DNA of 64,000 nt from CAVSDF01 sp963726715 (GTDB lineage: Bacteria; Bacteroidota; Rhodothermia; Rhodothermales; BA12). Positions 44,806 through 54,278 of the stretch are shown here, in pieces. A program made the position numbers and the translations under genes. The stretch lies in assembly GCA_963726715.1 (NCBI GenBank), contig CAVSDF010000007.1:286040-350039 (forward strand), given 5' to 3'. The notes beneath the pieces are model-generated. The model ran no database searches. It was not told the DNA's origin and was given only the letters and a program-made list of their open reading frames with translations. Every line of letters begins with the position of its first letter. The first letter of the stretch is position 1.

Positions 44806-47800
44806 TCACGCAGCCTTTTCCTCGGCAGCGACGGACTGCGTGAGGCGAGCGACGAGGTCGCGGGCGAGGGCGAGTTCGGGGACGTTCTGCACGATGACAC
44901 GCAGCCGCTTCCCGGCGATGTCCTTGAGGACGTACCGGTGGCCGAGCGCGTCGAGGCGGGCGAGGAGCGGCTGGAAGACGGTCTCGTAGAAGTAGGCGTC
45001 GTCGTCGGGTCCGGGCGTGTCGATCCAGAGGCGCTCGTTCTTGAACTGCACGCGGGCGAGGCGCAGGCGCTGGGCGTGCAGCCGAAGCTCGGCGCCGACG
45101 AGCAGATCGTCGACCTGGTAGGGCGTTGCGCCGAAGCGGTCTTCGAGTTCGGCGCGGATGCCGTCGAGGCCCTCGCGTCCGTCGGCGTCGGCGATGCGGC
45201 GGTAGAGGTTGAGGCGCTCGACGCTGTTGGAGACGTAGTCGGGCGGGATGAGCGCGTCGGCGTCGATGTCGAGCACGGTCTCGCTCGCGCGCGGCGGCGG
45301 CGCCTCGTGGAAGAGGCCGTGGAACTCGTCGTGCCGGAGCTCCTGCACCGCCTCCTCCAGAATCCGGTGGTACGTCTCGTACCCGATGTCGCCGACGAAG
45401 CCCGACTGCTCCGCGCCGAGCAGGTTGCCTGCGCCGCGGATGTCGAGGTCGCGCATCGCGATGTTGAAGCCCGATCCGAGGTCGGAGAACTCTTCGAGCG
45501 CCTGCAAGCGGTGGCGGGCCTCGCGCGTCATCGCGTGGATCGAGGGCACGAGCAGGTAGGCGAACGCCTTCCGGTCGCTCCGCCCGACCCGCCCACGCAA
45601 CTGGTGCATCTCGGCGAGGCCGAAGCGCTCGGCGTGGTTGACGATGATCGTGTTGGCGTTCGACACGTCGATGCCCGACTCGACGATGTTGGTCGAGACG
45701 AGCACGTCGAACTGCCCGCCGATGAAAGCCATCATCACGTCTTCGAGCGCGTCGGGCGGCATCTGGCCGTGAGCGGTGCGCACGCGCACGCCGGGCACGA
45801 TGGCCTGGATCGTCGCCGCCATCTCCTCGATCGACGCGACGCGGTTGTGGACGAAGAAGACCTGCCCGCCGCGCGTCGTCTCGTGGAGGATGGCGTCGCG
45901 GATGAGCTCCTGCGAGAACGAATGGATCTCGGTGACGATGGGCTGCCGGTTGGGCGGCGGGGTCTGGATGACCGAGAGGTCGCGCGCGCCGAGAAGCGAG
46001 AACTGGAGCGTCCGCGGGATCGGCGTGGCGGTGAGCGTGAGCGTATCGACGTTGGCGCGGAGCTCGCGCAGGCGCTCCTTGACGGCGACGCCGAACTTCT
46101 GCTCCTCGTCGAGGATGAGCAGGCCGAGGTTCTTGAAGGGGATCTTCTTGCCCGCGATCCGCTGCGTGCCGATCAAAATGTCGACCTCGCCCGCTTCGAG
46201 CTTGGCGAGTGTCTCCTTCTGCTCGGCGGCGGTGCGGAAGCGCGAGAGCTGCTCGATGCGCACCGGGTAGCCCTCGAGGCGCTTGCGAAACGTCTCGTCG
46301 TGCTGCGCGGCGAGGATGGTCGTGGGCACGAGAACGGCGACCTGCTTGCCGTCCTGAACCGCTTTGAAGGCAGCGCGGACGGCCACCTCGGTCTTGCCGA
46401 AGCCGACATCGCCACACACGAGCCGGTCCATCGGGACCGCCTTCTCCATGTCCGCCTTCACCGCTTCGGCGGCAGCGCCCTGGTCGGGCGTGTCTTCGTA
46501 CTCGAACGACGCCTCGAGCTCGCGCTGCCAGAGCGTGTCTTTGGGGAAGCGGTGGCCGGGCGCGGCCATGCGGCGTGCGTAGAGGGCGATGAGGTCGCGC
46601 GCGATGTCCTTGACGCGCTTCTTGGTGCGCGCCTTCGTCTTCTCCCACTGCCCCGAGCCGAGTTTGGTGAGCTGCGGCTGGTGGCCCTCCTGCCCGGTGA
46701 AGCGCGCGAGTTTGTAGAGCGCGTTGACGTTCACGTAGAGCGTGTCGCCACCGAAGAAGAGGAGCCGCACGGCCTCTTGCGTCCGCCCGCGCACCTCGAT
46801 CGTCTCCATCCCGGCGAACTTGCCGATGCCGTGGTCGAGGTGGACGACGAAGTCGCCGGGTCGCAGGTTCTGCAGGTCGCGCAGGCTCAGCCCGCCGACG
46901 CGGCGGCGGCTCTTGTGAGCGCTCGGGCGGTGGTAGCGGCTGAAAATCTGGTGGTCGGTGAGGAGCGCGATGCCTGCCGCAGGCAGCACGAAGCCCTCGT
47001 GGAGCGTCTGCGCGTGCAGGCTCACCATGCCCTCGTCGATCTCTTTCTCCAGCAACTCGCCGAGCCGCGCCCGCTGGCTGGCGGTATCGGCGAAGAGCGA
47101 GACGGACAGCTCCTGTGTCTGGAAATCGCGCAGCAGCCCGCGCAGCACCTCCATCTTGCCTCCGACCGGCGGCTGCGGCGTGGCGCCGAGCGAGACGGCC
47201 TCGCCCTTCGACGCGACGCCGAACGTGCCGATGCGCACGCGCACGTGGTGGGCGATGGCGGCGGTCGCGTCGTCTTCGGTGAGGAACAGCGTCTCGGGAG
47301 GTGTGGCCTCGGGGGCGCTGTCGGGACGGGCGGCGAAAGCGACGCGGGCGGCCTCGCCGATCTCGCCGATGCGGGCGAGGAAGCGGCTCTCGTCGAAGAC
47401 GACGACGTGGGCGTCGGGGTCGAGGTAGTCGAAGACCGACTCCGACGGCGCGGCGGTGCGCTCGCGCAGGTCAAGGTTGGGCAGCAGGCGGGCCGTTTCG
47501 AGGCGCGCGACGGAGCGCTGCGTGGCCGGATCGAACTCGCGGATCGAGTCAACATCGTCGCCAAAGAGCTCGATGCGCACCGGGTACTCGCCGACGAACG
47601 GGTAGACGTCGATGAGGCCGCCGCGCACGGCCAGTTCGCCGGGCTCCTCGACGAACTCGGTGCGTGCGAACCCCTGGCTGTCGAGGCGCGCGAGGAACGC
47701 CGCCACGTCGAGCCGCTCGCCGACGTTGACGATGGTCGCCTCCGAGTCGAGGGCGGCCTGTGCGGCGACGCGCTCGGCGACGGCGTCGGCGGAGGCGATG

Positions 47801-48165
47801 AGCAGCGGTGCGGTGCCTGCGGCGAGTGCTTGCAGGACTTCGGCGCGCGCGATGAGTGGCCGCGGGTCGGCGACGGCGTCGGTGTCGTAGGGCTTCTGGC
47901 CCGTCGGGGGCAGGTGCGATGCGGCGATGTCGAGGTGTTCGAGGTCGCCGAGGAGGTAGCGCGCGGCGTCCTCGTCGGGCATCAGGACGACGAGCGGACG
48001 GGCGCCGGGTGCGGCGGCGAGGGCGGCGAGCAGGAATGCAGGCGACGAACCGGCGGCGTCGCGCACCTGCACCGGCGCGTCGGCGTGGGCGGTTGCGAGG
48101 GCATCGCGGAGGGCGGCAACGCCGGGCGAGAGGGCGAAGCGGCGGAGGGCGTCCTTGAGGGTCAC
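44806..48165 (-). CDS. mfd: Transcription-repair coupling factor Mfd
   Basis: About 1119 residues. It is the ATP-driven translocase that removes stalled RNA polymerase and recruits UvrA. A UvrB-like N-terminal region (PPTGQKPYDTDAVADPR, GGLIDVYPFVGEYPVRIELFGDD) precedes the RNA-polymerase-interaction domain (NLRPGDFVVHLDHGIGKFAG). The RecG-like motor has Walker A GDVGFGKTEVA (~587), LDEEQKFG, TATPIPRTLQ, and NIVESGIDVSNANTII with QLRGRVGRS. The TRCF C-terminal domain follows. A GTG at 48165 (VTLKDALRRF) fits the family start; the only upstream ATG is at 48240. The frame is intact over 3.3 kb. Confidence 0.96.
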   Translation of the reverse strand: MTLKDALRRFALSPGVAALRDALATAHADAPVQVRDAAGSSPAFLLAALAAAPGARPLVVLMPDEDAARYLLGDLEHLDIAASHLPPTGQKPYDTDAVADPRPLIARAEVLQALAAGTAPLLIASADAVAERVAAQAALDSEATIVNVGERLDVAAFLARLDSQGFARTEFVEEPGELAVRGGLIDVYPFVGEYPVRIELFGDDVDSIREFDPATQRSVARLETARLLPNLDLRERTAAPSESVFDYLDPDAHVVVFDESRFLARIGEIGEAARVAFAARPDSAPEATPPETLFLTEDDATAAIAHHVRVRIGTFGVASKGEAVSLGATPQPPVGGKMEVLRGLLRDFQTQELSVSLFADTASQRARLGELLEKEIDEGMVSLHAQTLHEGFVLPAAGIALLTDHQIFSRYHRPSAHKSRRRVGGLSLRDLQNLRPGDFVVHLDHGIGKFAGMETIEVRGRTQEAVRLLFFGGDTLYVNVNALYKLARFTGQEGHQPQLTKLGSGQWEKTKARTKKRVKDIARDLIALYARRMAAPGHRFPKDTLWQRELEASFEYEDTPDQGAAAEAVKADMEKAVPMDRLVCGDVGFGKTEVAVRAAFKAVQDGKQVAVLVPTTILAAQHDETFRKRLEGYPVRIEQLSRFRTAAEQKETLAKLEAGEVDILIGTQRIAGKKIPFKNLGLLILDEEQKFGVAVKERLRELRANVDTLTLTATPIPRTLQFSLLGARDLSVIQTPPPNRQPIVTEIHSFSQELIRDAILHETTRGGQVFFVHNRVASIEEMAATIQAIVPGVRVRTAHGQMPPDALEDVMMAFIGGQFDVLVSTNIVESGIDVSNANTIIVNHAERFGLAEMHQLRGRVGRSDRKAFAYLLVPSIHAMTREARHRLQALEEFSDLGSGFNIAMRDLDIRGAGNLLGAEQSGFVGDIGYETYHRILEEAVQELRHDEFHGLFHEAPPPRASETVLDIDADALIPPDYVSNSVERLNLYRRIADADGREGLDGIRAELEDRFGATPYQVDDLLVGAELRLHAQRLRLARVQFKNERLWIDTPGPDDDAYFYETVFQPLLARLDALGHRYVLKDIAGKRLRVIVQNVPELALARDLVARLTQSVAAEEKAA

Positions 48166-48462
48166 GGGCGAAGGGCGGTCACAACGAAAAGCGAGGCAGG
48201 CCGGGCTGCCGGAGACGAGACGTGCTCGCCACAGCCGCAACGGCGGAAGCGGGACGGCCCACTGAGCCGCCCCGCAGGCACACGTGCAAACGCCGGAGCC
48301 GGTGCATCGGCCCGGCGTCGCCGGTATTTCTCAGACCGGATGCCGATGGACGGACGGGCGCGCGTCCTGCCTCTGAGGCCAGTGCCTCTCACGCTCTCAC
48401 CTCCCGGTGCCCTCTACGATCTCCGCAGATATGGAAGGGTGAGATGCGCGCCAGCACGTCAT

Positions 48463-48873
48463 CTACGCGGGGGCGTCCGGACGCCGCCACAGCAGCGAGA
48501 CTACGACGGCGGCAGCGATGCCGGTCGGGGAGGCGAGGCCGAGAGCGACGACGAAGAGCCAGCCGCTGAAATAGGCCGAGGCGTCCGTCTTCGCTGCGAG
48601 CCACGCAACAGCGGCCACGAGGACGAGTGTGGTGAAGGCGACGGCTCCGGAGAGCGCAGCGGCGTGGACGCGCGACGTGCGAGCGAGGGCTGACGGGAAC
48701 GCGACGGCCCCGATGATCGCCGGAATCCCGGCCAGGAGCGTGAGTGGGACCGCTGCCGAGGCGAGCGACGCGCCGCCTTGAAGGTCGTAGAGGACGACAG
48801 CCAGCGGAAGCGCGCCAAAGGCGACGGCGCCGACGATCCGGGCCAGCGGGCGCCCGACAGTGGAGCGCCTCAC
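48463..48873 (-). CDS. Small polytopic membrane protein, unknown
   Basis: 136 residues with four predicted membrane segments (about 12-30, 38-60, 70-93, 104-128) and short loops. The first loop has LYDLQGGASLASAAVPLTLL. I recognise no family. It starts with GTG at 48873, overlapping the murQ stop (GTGA), and so is translationally coupled to murQ and part of the same minus-strand transcript. It is possibly an integral membrane partner, but that is only context. Confidence 0.6.
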   Translation of the reverse strand: MRRSTVGRPLARIVGAVAFGALPLAVVLYDLQGGASLASAAVPLTLLAGIPAIIGAVAFPSALARTSRVHAAALSGAVAFTTLVLVAAVAWLAAKTDASAYFSGWLFVVALGLASPTGIAAAVVVSLLWRRPDAPA

Positions 48874-49850
48874 AGCGCGTCGGAGGTCGAGGGCGCAGAC
48901 GTGTCGGCGATGGCGTAGCGGACGAATCCGTTGGCTTTCGCGAGCCGCGTCCGAGCCTCGTCTGGCGTGACGCCTCCGAGGAGGGTGACAAGGGCCGTCT
49001 TGACGTGGCCGTCCGCGGCGGCGAGGGCCGCGCTCGCGGTGTCGTAATCCTCGCCCGTCACTGTCATCACGATGCGTTTCGAGCGCTCGACGAGCTTGGC
49101 GTTCGTCATCATGAGGTCGATCATCATGTTCTCGTACGTCTTGCCCATCCGCACCATCGCCGCCGTTGTGATCATGTTGACGACGAGCTTCTGCGCCGTC
49201 CCCGACTTCATCCGCGTCGATCCCATGAGCACCTCCGGGCCGACGACCGGGCAGATGGCGACATCGACCTCGAAGGGGATTGTTTCACGTGGAACGCAGG
49301 TGATGAACAGCGTCGTCGCGCCGATCACGTCGCGCGCGTGGGCGAGGGCACCGACGACGTAGGGCGTCCGGCGGCTTGCGGCGATCCCGCAGACGACATC
49401 GTTCGACGTGACTCCGGCGGCGTCGAGGTCGCGGGCGCCGTTCTCGGGCAGATCCTCGGCGCCCTCCTTGGCTTGAAACATCGCCCCCTGTCCGCCGGCC
49501 ATCAGGCCCTGAACCATCTCCGGCGGCGTGCCGAACGTGGGCGGGCACTCGCTCGCGTCGACGACGCCGATTCGTCCACTCGTGCCCGCGCCGATGTAGA
49601 AGAGGCGTCCGCCGGTGCGGAAGGCGCTCACGACACGGTCGACGGCCTGCTCGATGTACGGCAGTTCGCGGCGCACGGCGATAGGCACGAGGTGGTCTTC
49701 GGTGTTGATCAGCTCGACGATTTCTCTCGTCGAGAGGGCGTCGAGGTGAGTCGAGTGCGGGTTTCGCTGCTCGGTGGCGAGGCCGCGGATCTCGTCGAAG
49801 AGGGCGTGGGTGTCGGTCGGAGAGGAGGCGGGGGCGGTCGAAGCGGGCAT
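48870..49850 (-). CDS. murQ: N-acetylmuramic acid 6-phosphate etherase MurQ
   Basis: 326 residues. It cleaves the lactyl ether of MurNAc-6-P to GlcNAc-6-P during cell-wall recycling. The SIS-domain signature is complete: TEQRNPHSTHLDALSTREIV near the N-terminus, RLFYIGAGTSGRIGVVDASECPPTFG, and MGSTRMKSGTAQKLVVNMI. A UBA-like C-terminal domain (VKTALVTLLGG) follows. The ATG at 49850 overlaps the stop of the TPR-CHAT gene. No MurNAc kinase or transporter is adjacent. A near-perfect parS sequence lies within it at 49281-49296. Confidence 0.96.
   Translation of the reverse strand: MPASTAPASSPTDTHALFDEIRGLATEQRNPHSTHLDALSTREIVELINTEDHLVPIAVRRELPYIEQAVDRVVSAFRTGGRLFYIGAGTSGRIGVVDASECPPTFGTPPEMVQGLMAGGQGAMFQAKEGAEDLPENGARDLDAAGVTSNDVVCGIAASRRTPYVVGALAHARDVIGATTLFITCVPRETIPFEVDVAICPVVGPEVLMGSTRMKSGTAQKLVVNMITTAAMVRMGKTYENMMIDLMMTNAKLVERSKRIVMTVTGEDYDTASAALAAADGHVKTALVTLLGGVTPDEARTRLAKANGFVRYAIADTSAPSTSDAL
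49281..49296. other. parS-like site in murQ
   Basis: TGTTTCACGTGGAACG: it differs from the reverse complement of the Bacillus subtilis parS consensus only at the last base. It lies inside murQ, 6.4 kb from the mnmG site. Confidence 0.75.
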
Positions 49851-52519
49851 CAGGGGCGGTGGAAGCGTCTGCGGGACGCTACGACGGCGACGGCGGTGAG
49901 AGCAAGCACGATGACGAGAAGGAGCGGACGATACGGGCGCGCGGGATTCGGTGGGAGCGCTGGAAGATCGAGGGCGCGCGTGTCGCCGTAGAGGACGGGC
50001 GCGGCCCACGTCGCCGGGTCAGGACTGAGACGACGCACCGCGCGCTGCGCGTCGCGGAGAGCGTCATCGCGCCGCTCGCCGCGCAGCAGGGCGTCGTAAA
50101 AGGCGCCCATCAGGTTCGCCGTCGCACCGTCGGGCACGCGCCAGAGCGTGGCGACGACGCTTCGGGCGCCTGCGGCGCGAAGGCCCGATTGCAACCCGGC
50201 CATCCCTTCGCCGGGAACGAGATCGCCGCGTGCGGTCTCGCAGCCGCTCAGCACGGCGAGGTCGAGCGGGAGCGCGTGCGACTGCAACTCGTGGAGGCGG
50301 AGCACCCCGTCGCCGTCGTCTCCATTTCTCGCGCCTGCGACCGGCGCGAGGTAGAGCGCCGCGCTGAGCGCATCGCCCGCGGCGGCATGCGTGGCGACGT
50401 GCCAGATGCGCGCGCCGCGCAGGGCCGCAAGGACGCTGTCTTCGGTCGCCGCGTCGTCCTCGAACATCCGCACGCGCGGCAGGCGGTCGCGCACGCCTCG
50501 GAGCTCACCCGCGACGCCCGGCAGGTCGGGGAGAATGCCCGCAAACTGCCCGCGCCCGGCGACGACCGCGAACGCTTGTCCGGGCCGCGCGGGCGGGCGG
50601 ACCGGCTCGGGCACGAGCACGAGACCGGCGGCCACATCGGTCGAGACGGCAATCTCATCGACGAGGAAGAGCGCGCCGTTGTAGTTGAAGCCCGCGCCGC
50701 GCGTGGCGAGGGCCGCGAAGGGGAGGGCGAAGAGCGCACCGTCGGGGACGACGGTCAGCCGCCCGGCACCACGCCAGAACGGGCGCGAGGGCGCGACGAG
50801 CCGGTCGTGGAGGCGCCGGAGCGCGTCGAGGCTCATCCCCTCGCCGTCGCCATCGCCGGGAATGCCGACGGCGGCGAGGTCGGCGCCGAGGCCGAGTGTG
50901 TCGAGCGGAAACGAGGCGACGGTGTCGGCGGTGACGACGAAGGCGAGCGAGGCGCTCTCGCGCGCGAAGGCGGCGTCCGGCGTGTCGATCAGGTAGGCGA
51001 CGAGCACGCGCGACTCCTTGCCGAGCCTCGATTGCAGCGCGGGCACGTCGAGCGGGACGAGGCGCGGGAGTGGCGACGCGTCGGCGAGGCGGGCACGGAG
51101 GGCTTCGATGCGTCCGTCGAGAGCGCTGAGGCTGTCGGGCAAGGCAGAGGTGGCGATGTGGACGCGGCGGTCGCGGGCGGCGGCGAGGTCGTCGAGGAGA
51201 GCGCCGAGGTGGCGTCCGTCGGGCGTGTCGCGGGCGAGGGTCTGGGCGCGGTCTCGGGCGGCGAGGAGGAGACGGGCGCGCGAGGCGTCGAGGGCGACGA
51301 GCGCATCGACAGGGCGTCCGAGGCGGGCGAGGAGGCGGGCCAGGCCGCGGTGCGGGCGTTGCAGGATGGCCCGCTCGCGCTGCCACGCCTCGTCGCTGCC
51401 GGTCGCGGCGGTGAAGGCGTCGAGCGCGGCGATGGCGTCGCGGTAAGCGGCGAGGGCCTCGTCGGTGCGTCCGTCGGATTCGAGGGCGCAGGCGAGTTCG
51501 TAGCGCATCTCGTGGGCGTCGGGCTGCGCGCCGGCCTCAGCGATGGCCTCGCGGTAGCGGTCGACGGCCTCGCCGAAGCGTCCGCGCCGCGTGGCGAGGC
51601 GCGCCAGACTCCACCGCGCGAACGCCCCGACGTCACTCTGCACGAGCGGCCACAGCGACGCCTCGGCCTCGTCGAACCGTCCGAGACCGAGGAGGGCGTC
51701 TGCGCCGACGAGCCGGGCGATGGCGCGGGCGTCGCGGTCGCCGATCGTCGCCGCGAGCGAATCGGCGGCACGGGCGAGTGCCAGACCGTCGCCGAGACGA
51801 CGCTCCGGCTCGGGGAGGCCGCCGTGTTCGTGCCAGAGGACGAGGTTGCTCGCGCGGTCGGAGAGCGCCCGGAGCAGCATCGGCGCGCGGTGCGGCGGGG
51901 GCACGCGGGCATCGACGAAGCGCACGAGAGCCGCCCCGGCGCGGTCGGTGGCGTCGAAGTCGGCGAGGCGCTCCCCGGCGATGACGCGGGCGCGGAGGAC
52001 GGCGGCGTGCTCACGCGGCATCGCCTCGGGCACCATCCGCACCGCCCGCCCGATGTCGGCAAGTCCTTCGCTCGCGCGCCCGAGGTAGACGCGGGCCACG
52101 CCCACGTGCGCCAGAGCAACGCCAAACTCTGCGGGCGAGGCATCGGGCGTCCGCCGCGCCAGCACGTCACCGAGCGCCGCCGCGCCACGCCAGTCCTCGG
52201 CGTTGAACCGCGCCCGCGCCTCCATCGACAGGAGCGACAGGGTGGTCGCCGCACTGGCCGAGTCGAGGACCGAGGTCGGCCCTGCGTCATCGATGCACGA
52301 ACGGGCGGCGCGGGCCGCATCGGCGGCGGCGGCGAAGTCGGCGCGAGCGTCGTAGAGTGCGCGGGCGCGGGTGGCAGCGCGGGTGCAAGCGGGTGAGATC
52401 GTACGGACCGCCGAATCCACAGCGGCGCGGGGTGCCTGGAAGGACGCAGGCGCGGCGGTGGCAAGAGCGAGGACGAGGCCCACGAGCGCGGGCACGAGGG
52501 CAGGCAGGCGCGAGGGCAT
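49850..52519 (-). CDS. TPR-CHAT caspase-like protease, secreted and membrane-anchored
   Basis: 889 residues. The order is signal peptide (ALVPALVGLVLALATAAPA), an all-helical TPR region (~60-430, e.g. YREAIAEAGAQPDAHEMRYE and DEALAAYRDAIAALD), a coiled segment, then a CHAT domain (~560-850) with catalytic His in IWHVATHAAAGD (~706) and Cys in LAVLSGCETARGDL (~760). A C-terminal membrane segment (PLLLVIVLALTAVAVVAS) and a basic end RRRFHRP follow. The protein is therefore extracytoplasmic. CHAT proteases act in caspase-like cleavage, sometimes in defence. Target unknown. The ATG at 52519 fits the signal peptide. It is upstream of and overlaps murQ. Confidence 0.9.
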   Translation of the reverse strand: MPSRLPALVPALVGLVLALATAAPASFQAPRAAVDSAVRTISPACTRAATRARALYDARADFAAAADAARAARSCIDDAGPTSVLDSASAATTLSLLSMEARARFNAEDWRGAAALGDVLARRTPDASPAEFGVALAHVGVARVYLGRASEGLADIGRAVRMVPEAMPREHAAVLRARVIAGERLADFDATDRAGAALVRFVDARVPPPHRAPMLLRALSDRASNLVLWHEHGGLPEPERRLGDGLALARAADSLAATIGDRDARAIARLVGADALLGLGRFDEAEASLWPLVQSDVGAFARWSLARLATRRGRFGEAVDRYREAIAEAGAQPDAHEMRYELACALESDGRTDEALAAYRDAIAALDAFTAATGSDEAWQRERAILQRPHRGLARLLARLGRPVDALVALDASRARLLLAARDRAQTLARDTPDGRHLGALLDDLAAARDRRVHIATSALPDSLSALDGRIEALRARLADASPLPRLVPLDVPALQSRLGKESRVLVAYLIDTPDAAFARESASLAFVVTADTVASFPLDTLGLGADLAAVGIPGDGDGEGMSLDALRRLHDRLVAPSRPFWRGAGRLTVVPDGALFALPFAALATRGAGFNYNGALFLVDEIAVSTDVAAGLVLVPEPVRPPARPGQAFAVVAGRGQFAGILPDLPGVAGELRGVRDRLPRVRMFEDDAATEDSVLAALRGARIWHVATHAAAGDALSAALYLAPVAGARNGDDGDGVLRLHELQSHALPLDLAVLSGCETARGDLVPGEGMAGLQSGLRAAGARSVVATLWRVPDGATANLMGAFYDALLRGERRDDALRDAQRAVRRLSPDPATWAAPVLYGDTRALDLPALPPNPARPYRPLLLVIVLALTAVAVVASRRRFHRP

Positions 52520-52682
52520 CGTGAGGGAGAGCAGGAGGCTCTGCGAACGTACGCACGCAGCGTTGCCCACGCACACCTCTCACCAAGATTCAGCCTCGGG
52601 AAGATCCTGCCCGCGCGCGGGCGTGCAGGGCAGGGGAAGCGATCTTGTCGGCGCCGTCGTCTCCTTTCCGCCGTCTTCCGCC

Positions 52683-53897
52683 GTGCGCCTTCTTCGCCTC
52701 TCCGTCCGCGACTTCCGCACGCACGCCGCGCGCACGTTCGACCTCGGGCCTGGCGTCAACCTCTTCCACGGACCCAACGGCGTCGGCAAGACGAACGTGC
52801 TGGAAGCCGTCCACTACCTCGCGCTCACCAAGAGCTTCGTCGCATCGAGCGACGAGGTGGCAGTGCGGGTCGGGGCGGCGCAGGCTGAGGTGACGGGCGC
52901 GTTCGAGGGCGAGCGGCGCGGCGCGTTCCGGGTGCGAGTTGCCATCGCGCGCGGCGCCAAGCGCGTCTTCGTGGGGAGCGTGCCCGTGCCGACGCTCGCC
53001 GAGCACGTCGGGCGCGTGCCGCTCGTGGTGATGGCGCCGCAGGACTACGTGCTCACGAGCGGCCCGCCGGACGAGCGCCGCCGCTTCCTCGACAATCTCC
53101 TCAGCCAGGCGCGCCCGCTCTACCTCGGCGACCGGATGCGCTACGCCCGCGCGCTCAAACAGCGCAATGAGCTTCTCGCCGCCGCCCGCAGCCGCCGCGT
53201 CGCCCTCAACGCCGACCTGCTCGGCGCGTGGACCGATGAACTCGTCTCCCTCGGCGCCCGCGTCGTCCACGCCCGCGCCCGCGCCCTCGCCGACTTCCAC
53301 GGTTACCTCGACGCCGCCTACGACCGGCTCGGCGAGCGCGTCGAAAAGCCCTCGTTCACCTACGACGGCCCGGTCGACGTCGAGCCGGGTGCGACCATTG
53401 ACGATGTGGCCGAAGCCCTCGGCGCGCGCGTCGCCCTCGCACTTCCGCGCGAGCGGGAGACCGGGCGGACGCTCGTCGGGCCGCACCGCGATGAGGTGAC
53501 GTTCCGTTTGGGGACGTTCGAGGTGCGCCGCTACGCCTCGCAGGGCCAGCACCGGACGTTCGGCATCGCCGTCCGTCTCGCCCAACTTCTTTTCCTGCGC
53601 GACCTCACCGGCGAAATGCCGGTCCTCCTCCTCGACGACCTCTTCGGGACCCTCGACCGCGCCCGCACGCGCGTCCTCACCGGCCTCCTCACAGACGGTA
53701 CCGTCGGACAGAGCCTCGTCACCCACCCCGAGCGCACCGACCTCGCCCCTCTCGTCGATTTCGGCGATGACGCCCCCAACCGCGCCTTCGATCTCACCCG
53801 CCCGGCAGACGGCGCGCCGATCGCGGACGAGGCTGTGGGGACGGGAGATGACGAGGTGCCGGAGGGTGACGCGCCGGAAGGCGAGGCGGAGGACTGA
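52683..53897 (+). CDS. recF: DNA replication and repair protein RecF
   Basis: 404 residues. It is an SMC-like ABC ATPase that helps load RecA at gaps with RecO and RecR. Visible: LLRLSVRDFRTHA, Walker A HGPNGVGKTNVLEAVHYLAL (~29), SGPPDERRRFLDNLLSQ, the signature region YASQGQHRTFGIAVRLAQ, and Walker B VLLLDDLFGTLD. A GTG at 52683 gives the usual start VRLLRLSVRDF. The C-terminus has an acidic tail of about 35 residues (GDDEVPEGDAPEGEAED). recF is often next to dnaN/dnaA near the origin, but those genes are not in this window. Confidence 0.95.
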   Translation: MRLLRLSVRDFRTHAARTFDLGPGVNLFHGPNGVGKTNVLEAVHYLALTKSFVASSDEVAVRVGAAQAEVTGAFEGERRGAFRVRVAIARGAKRVFVGSVPVPTLAEHVGRVPLVVMAPQDYVLTSGPPDERRRFLDNLLSQARPLYLGDRMRYARALKQRNELLAAARSRRVALNADLLGAWTDELVSLGARVVHARARALADFHGYLDAAYDRLGERVEKPSFTYDGPVDVEPGATIDDVAEALGARVALALPRERETGRTLVGPHRDEVTFRLGTFEVRRYASQGQHRTFGIAVRLAQLLFLRDLTGEMPVLLLDDLFGTLDRARTRVLTGLLTDGTVGQSLVTHPERTDLAPLVDFGDDAPNRAFDLTRPADGAPIADEAVGTGDDEVPEGDAPEGEAED

Positions 53898-54278
53898 ATC
53901 CGTGGGACGGTCCCAATGTCTTCCCAATGTCTAGCGCGCTGGCGGCCGGGTGGCGCGAATACGCCCGAAGCACCTTCGAACGCCCGTAACAACGGTCTTG
54001 CAAGTCAAGGGGCGAGGCTCAGATTTGGCTCCCAACGCCCCCCATCGAGCCCCCGAACACGCCCATCCGCACCCAGCTACCGCCGTTTTGTTGCGTCTCC
54101 GGACCTTCTGGTCGCCCGTTGCGCTGCTCGTGCCGCCTGTCCTGCCGTGCCGCCGGATGCACCCCGCCGGTGTCGGCGTGGCCCGCTTCGCCCGCATCCT
54201 CATGCACCGTTGCCGACGTGTTACCGCTGACGGATCGGCGCCGTCGGTACGTTCGGGACACATCACATCCTTGCTCTC
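53898..54278. other. Gene-free stretch before the M48 protease
   Basis: 381 bases with lower GC than the genes around it. tacgttcg at about 54247-54254 resembles the Bacteroidota -7 box and lies about 25 bases before the M48 start. I see no gene, DnaA-box cluster or RNA. Confidence 0.55.

Noticed and set aside
44686..48693. A 1335-codon open frame on the plus strand across mfd
   Set aside because: An antisense shadow produced by the extreme GC3 bias. It has no domain, and mfd on the other strand is unambiguous. The same applies to long plus-strand frames over the CHAT gene (49859-52396) and the glycosyltransferases (59555-62374).
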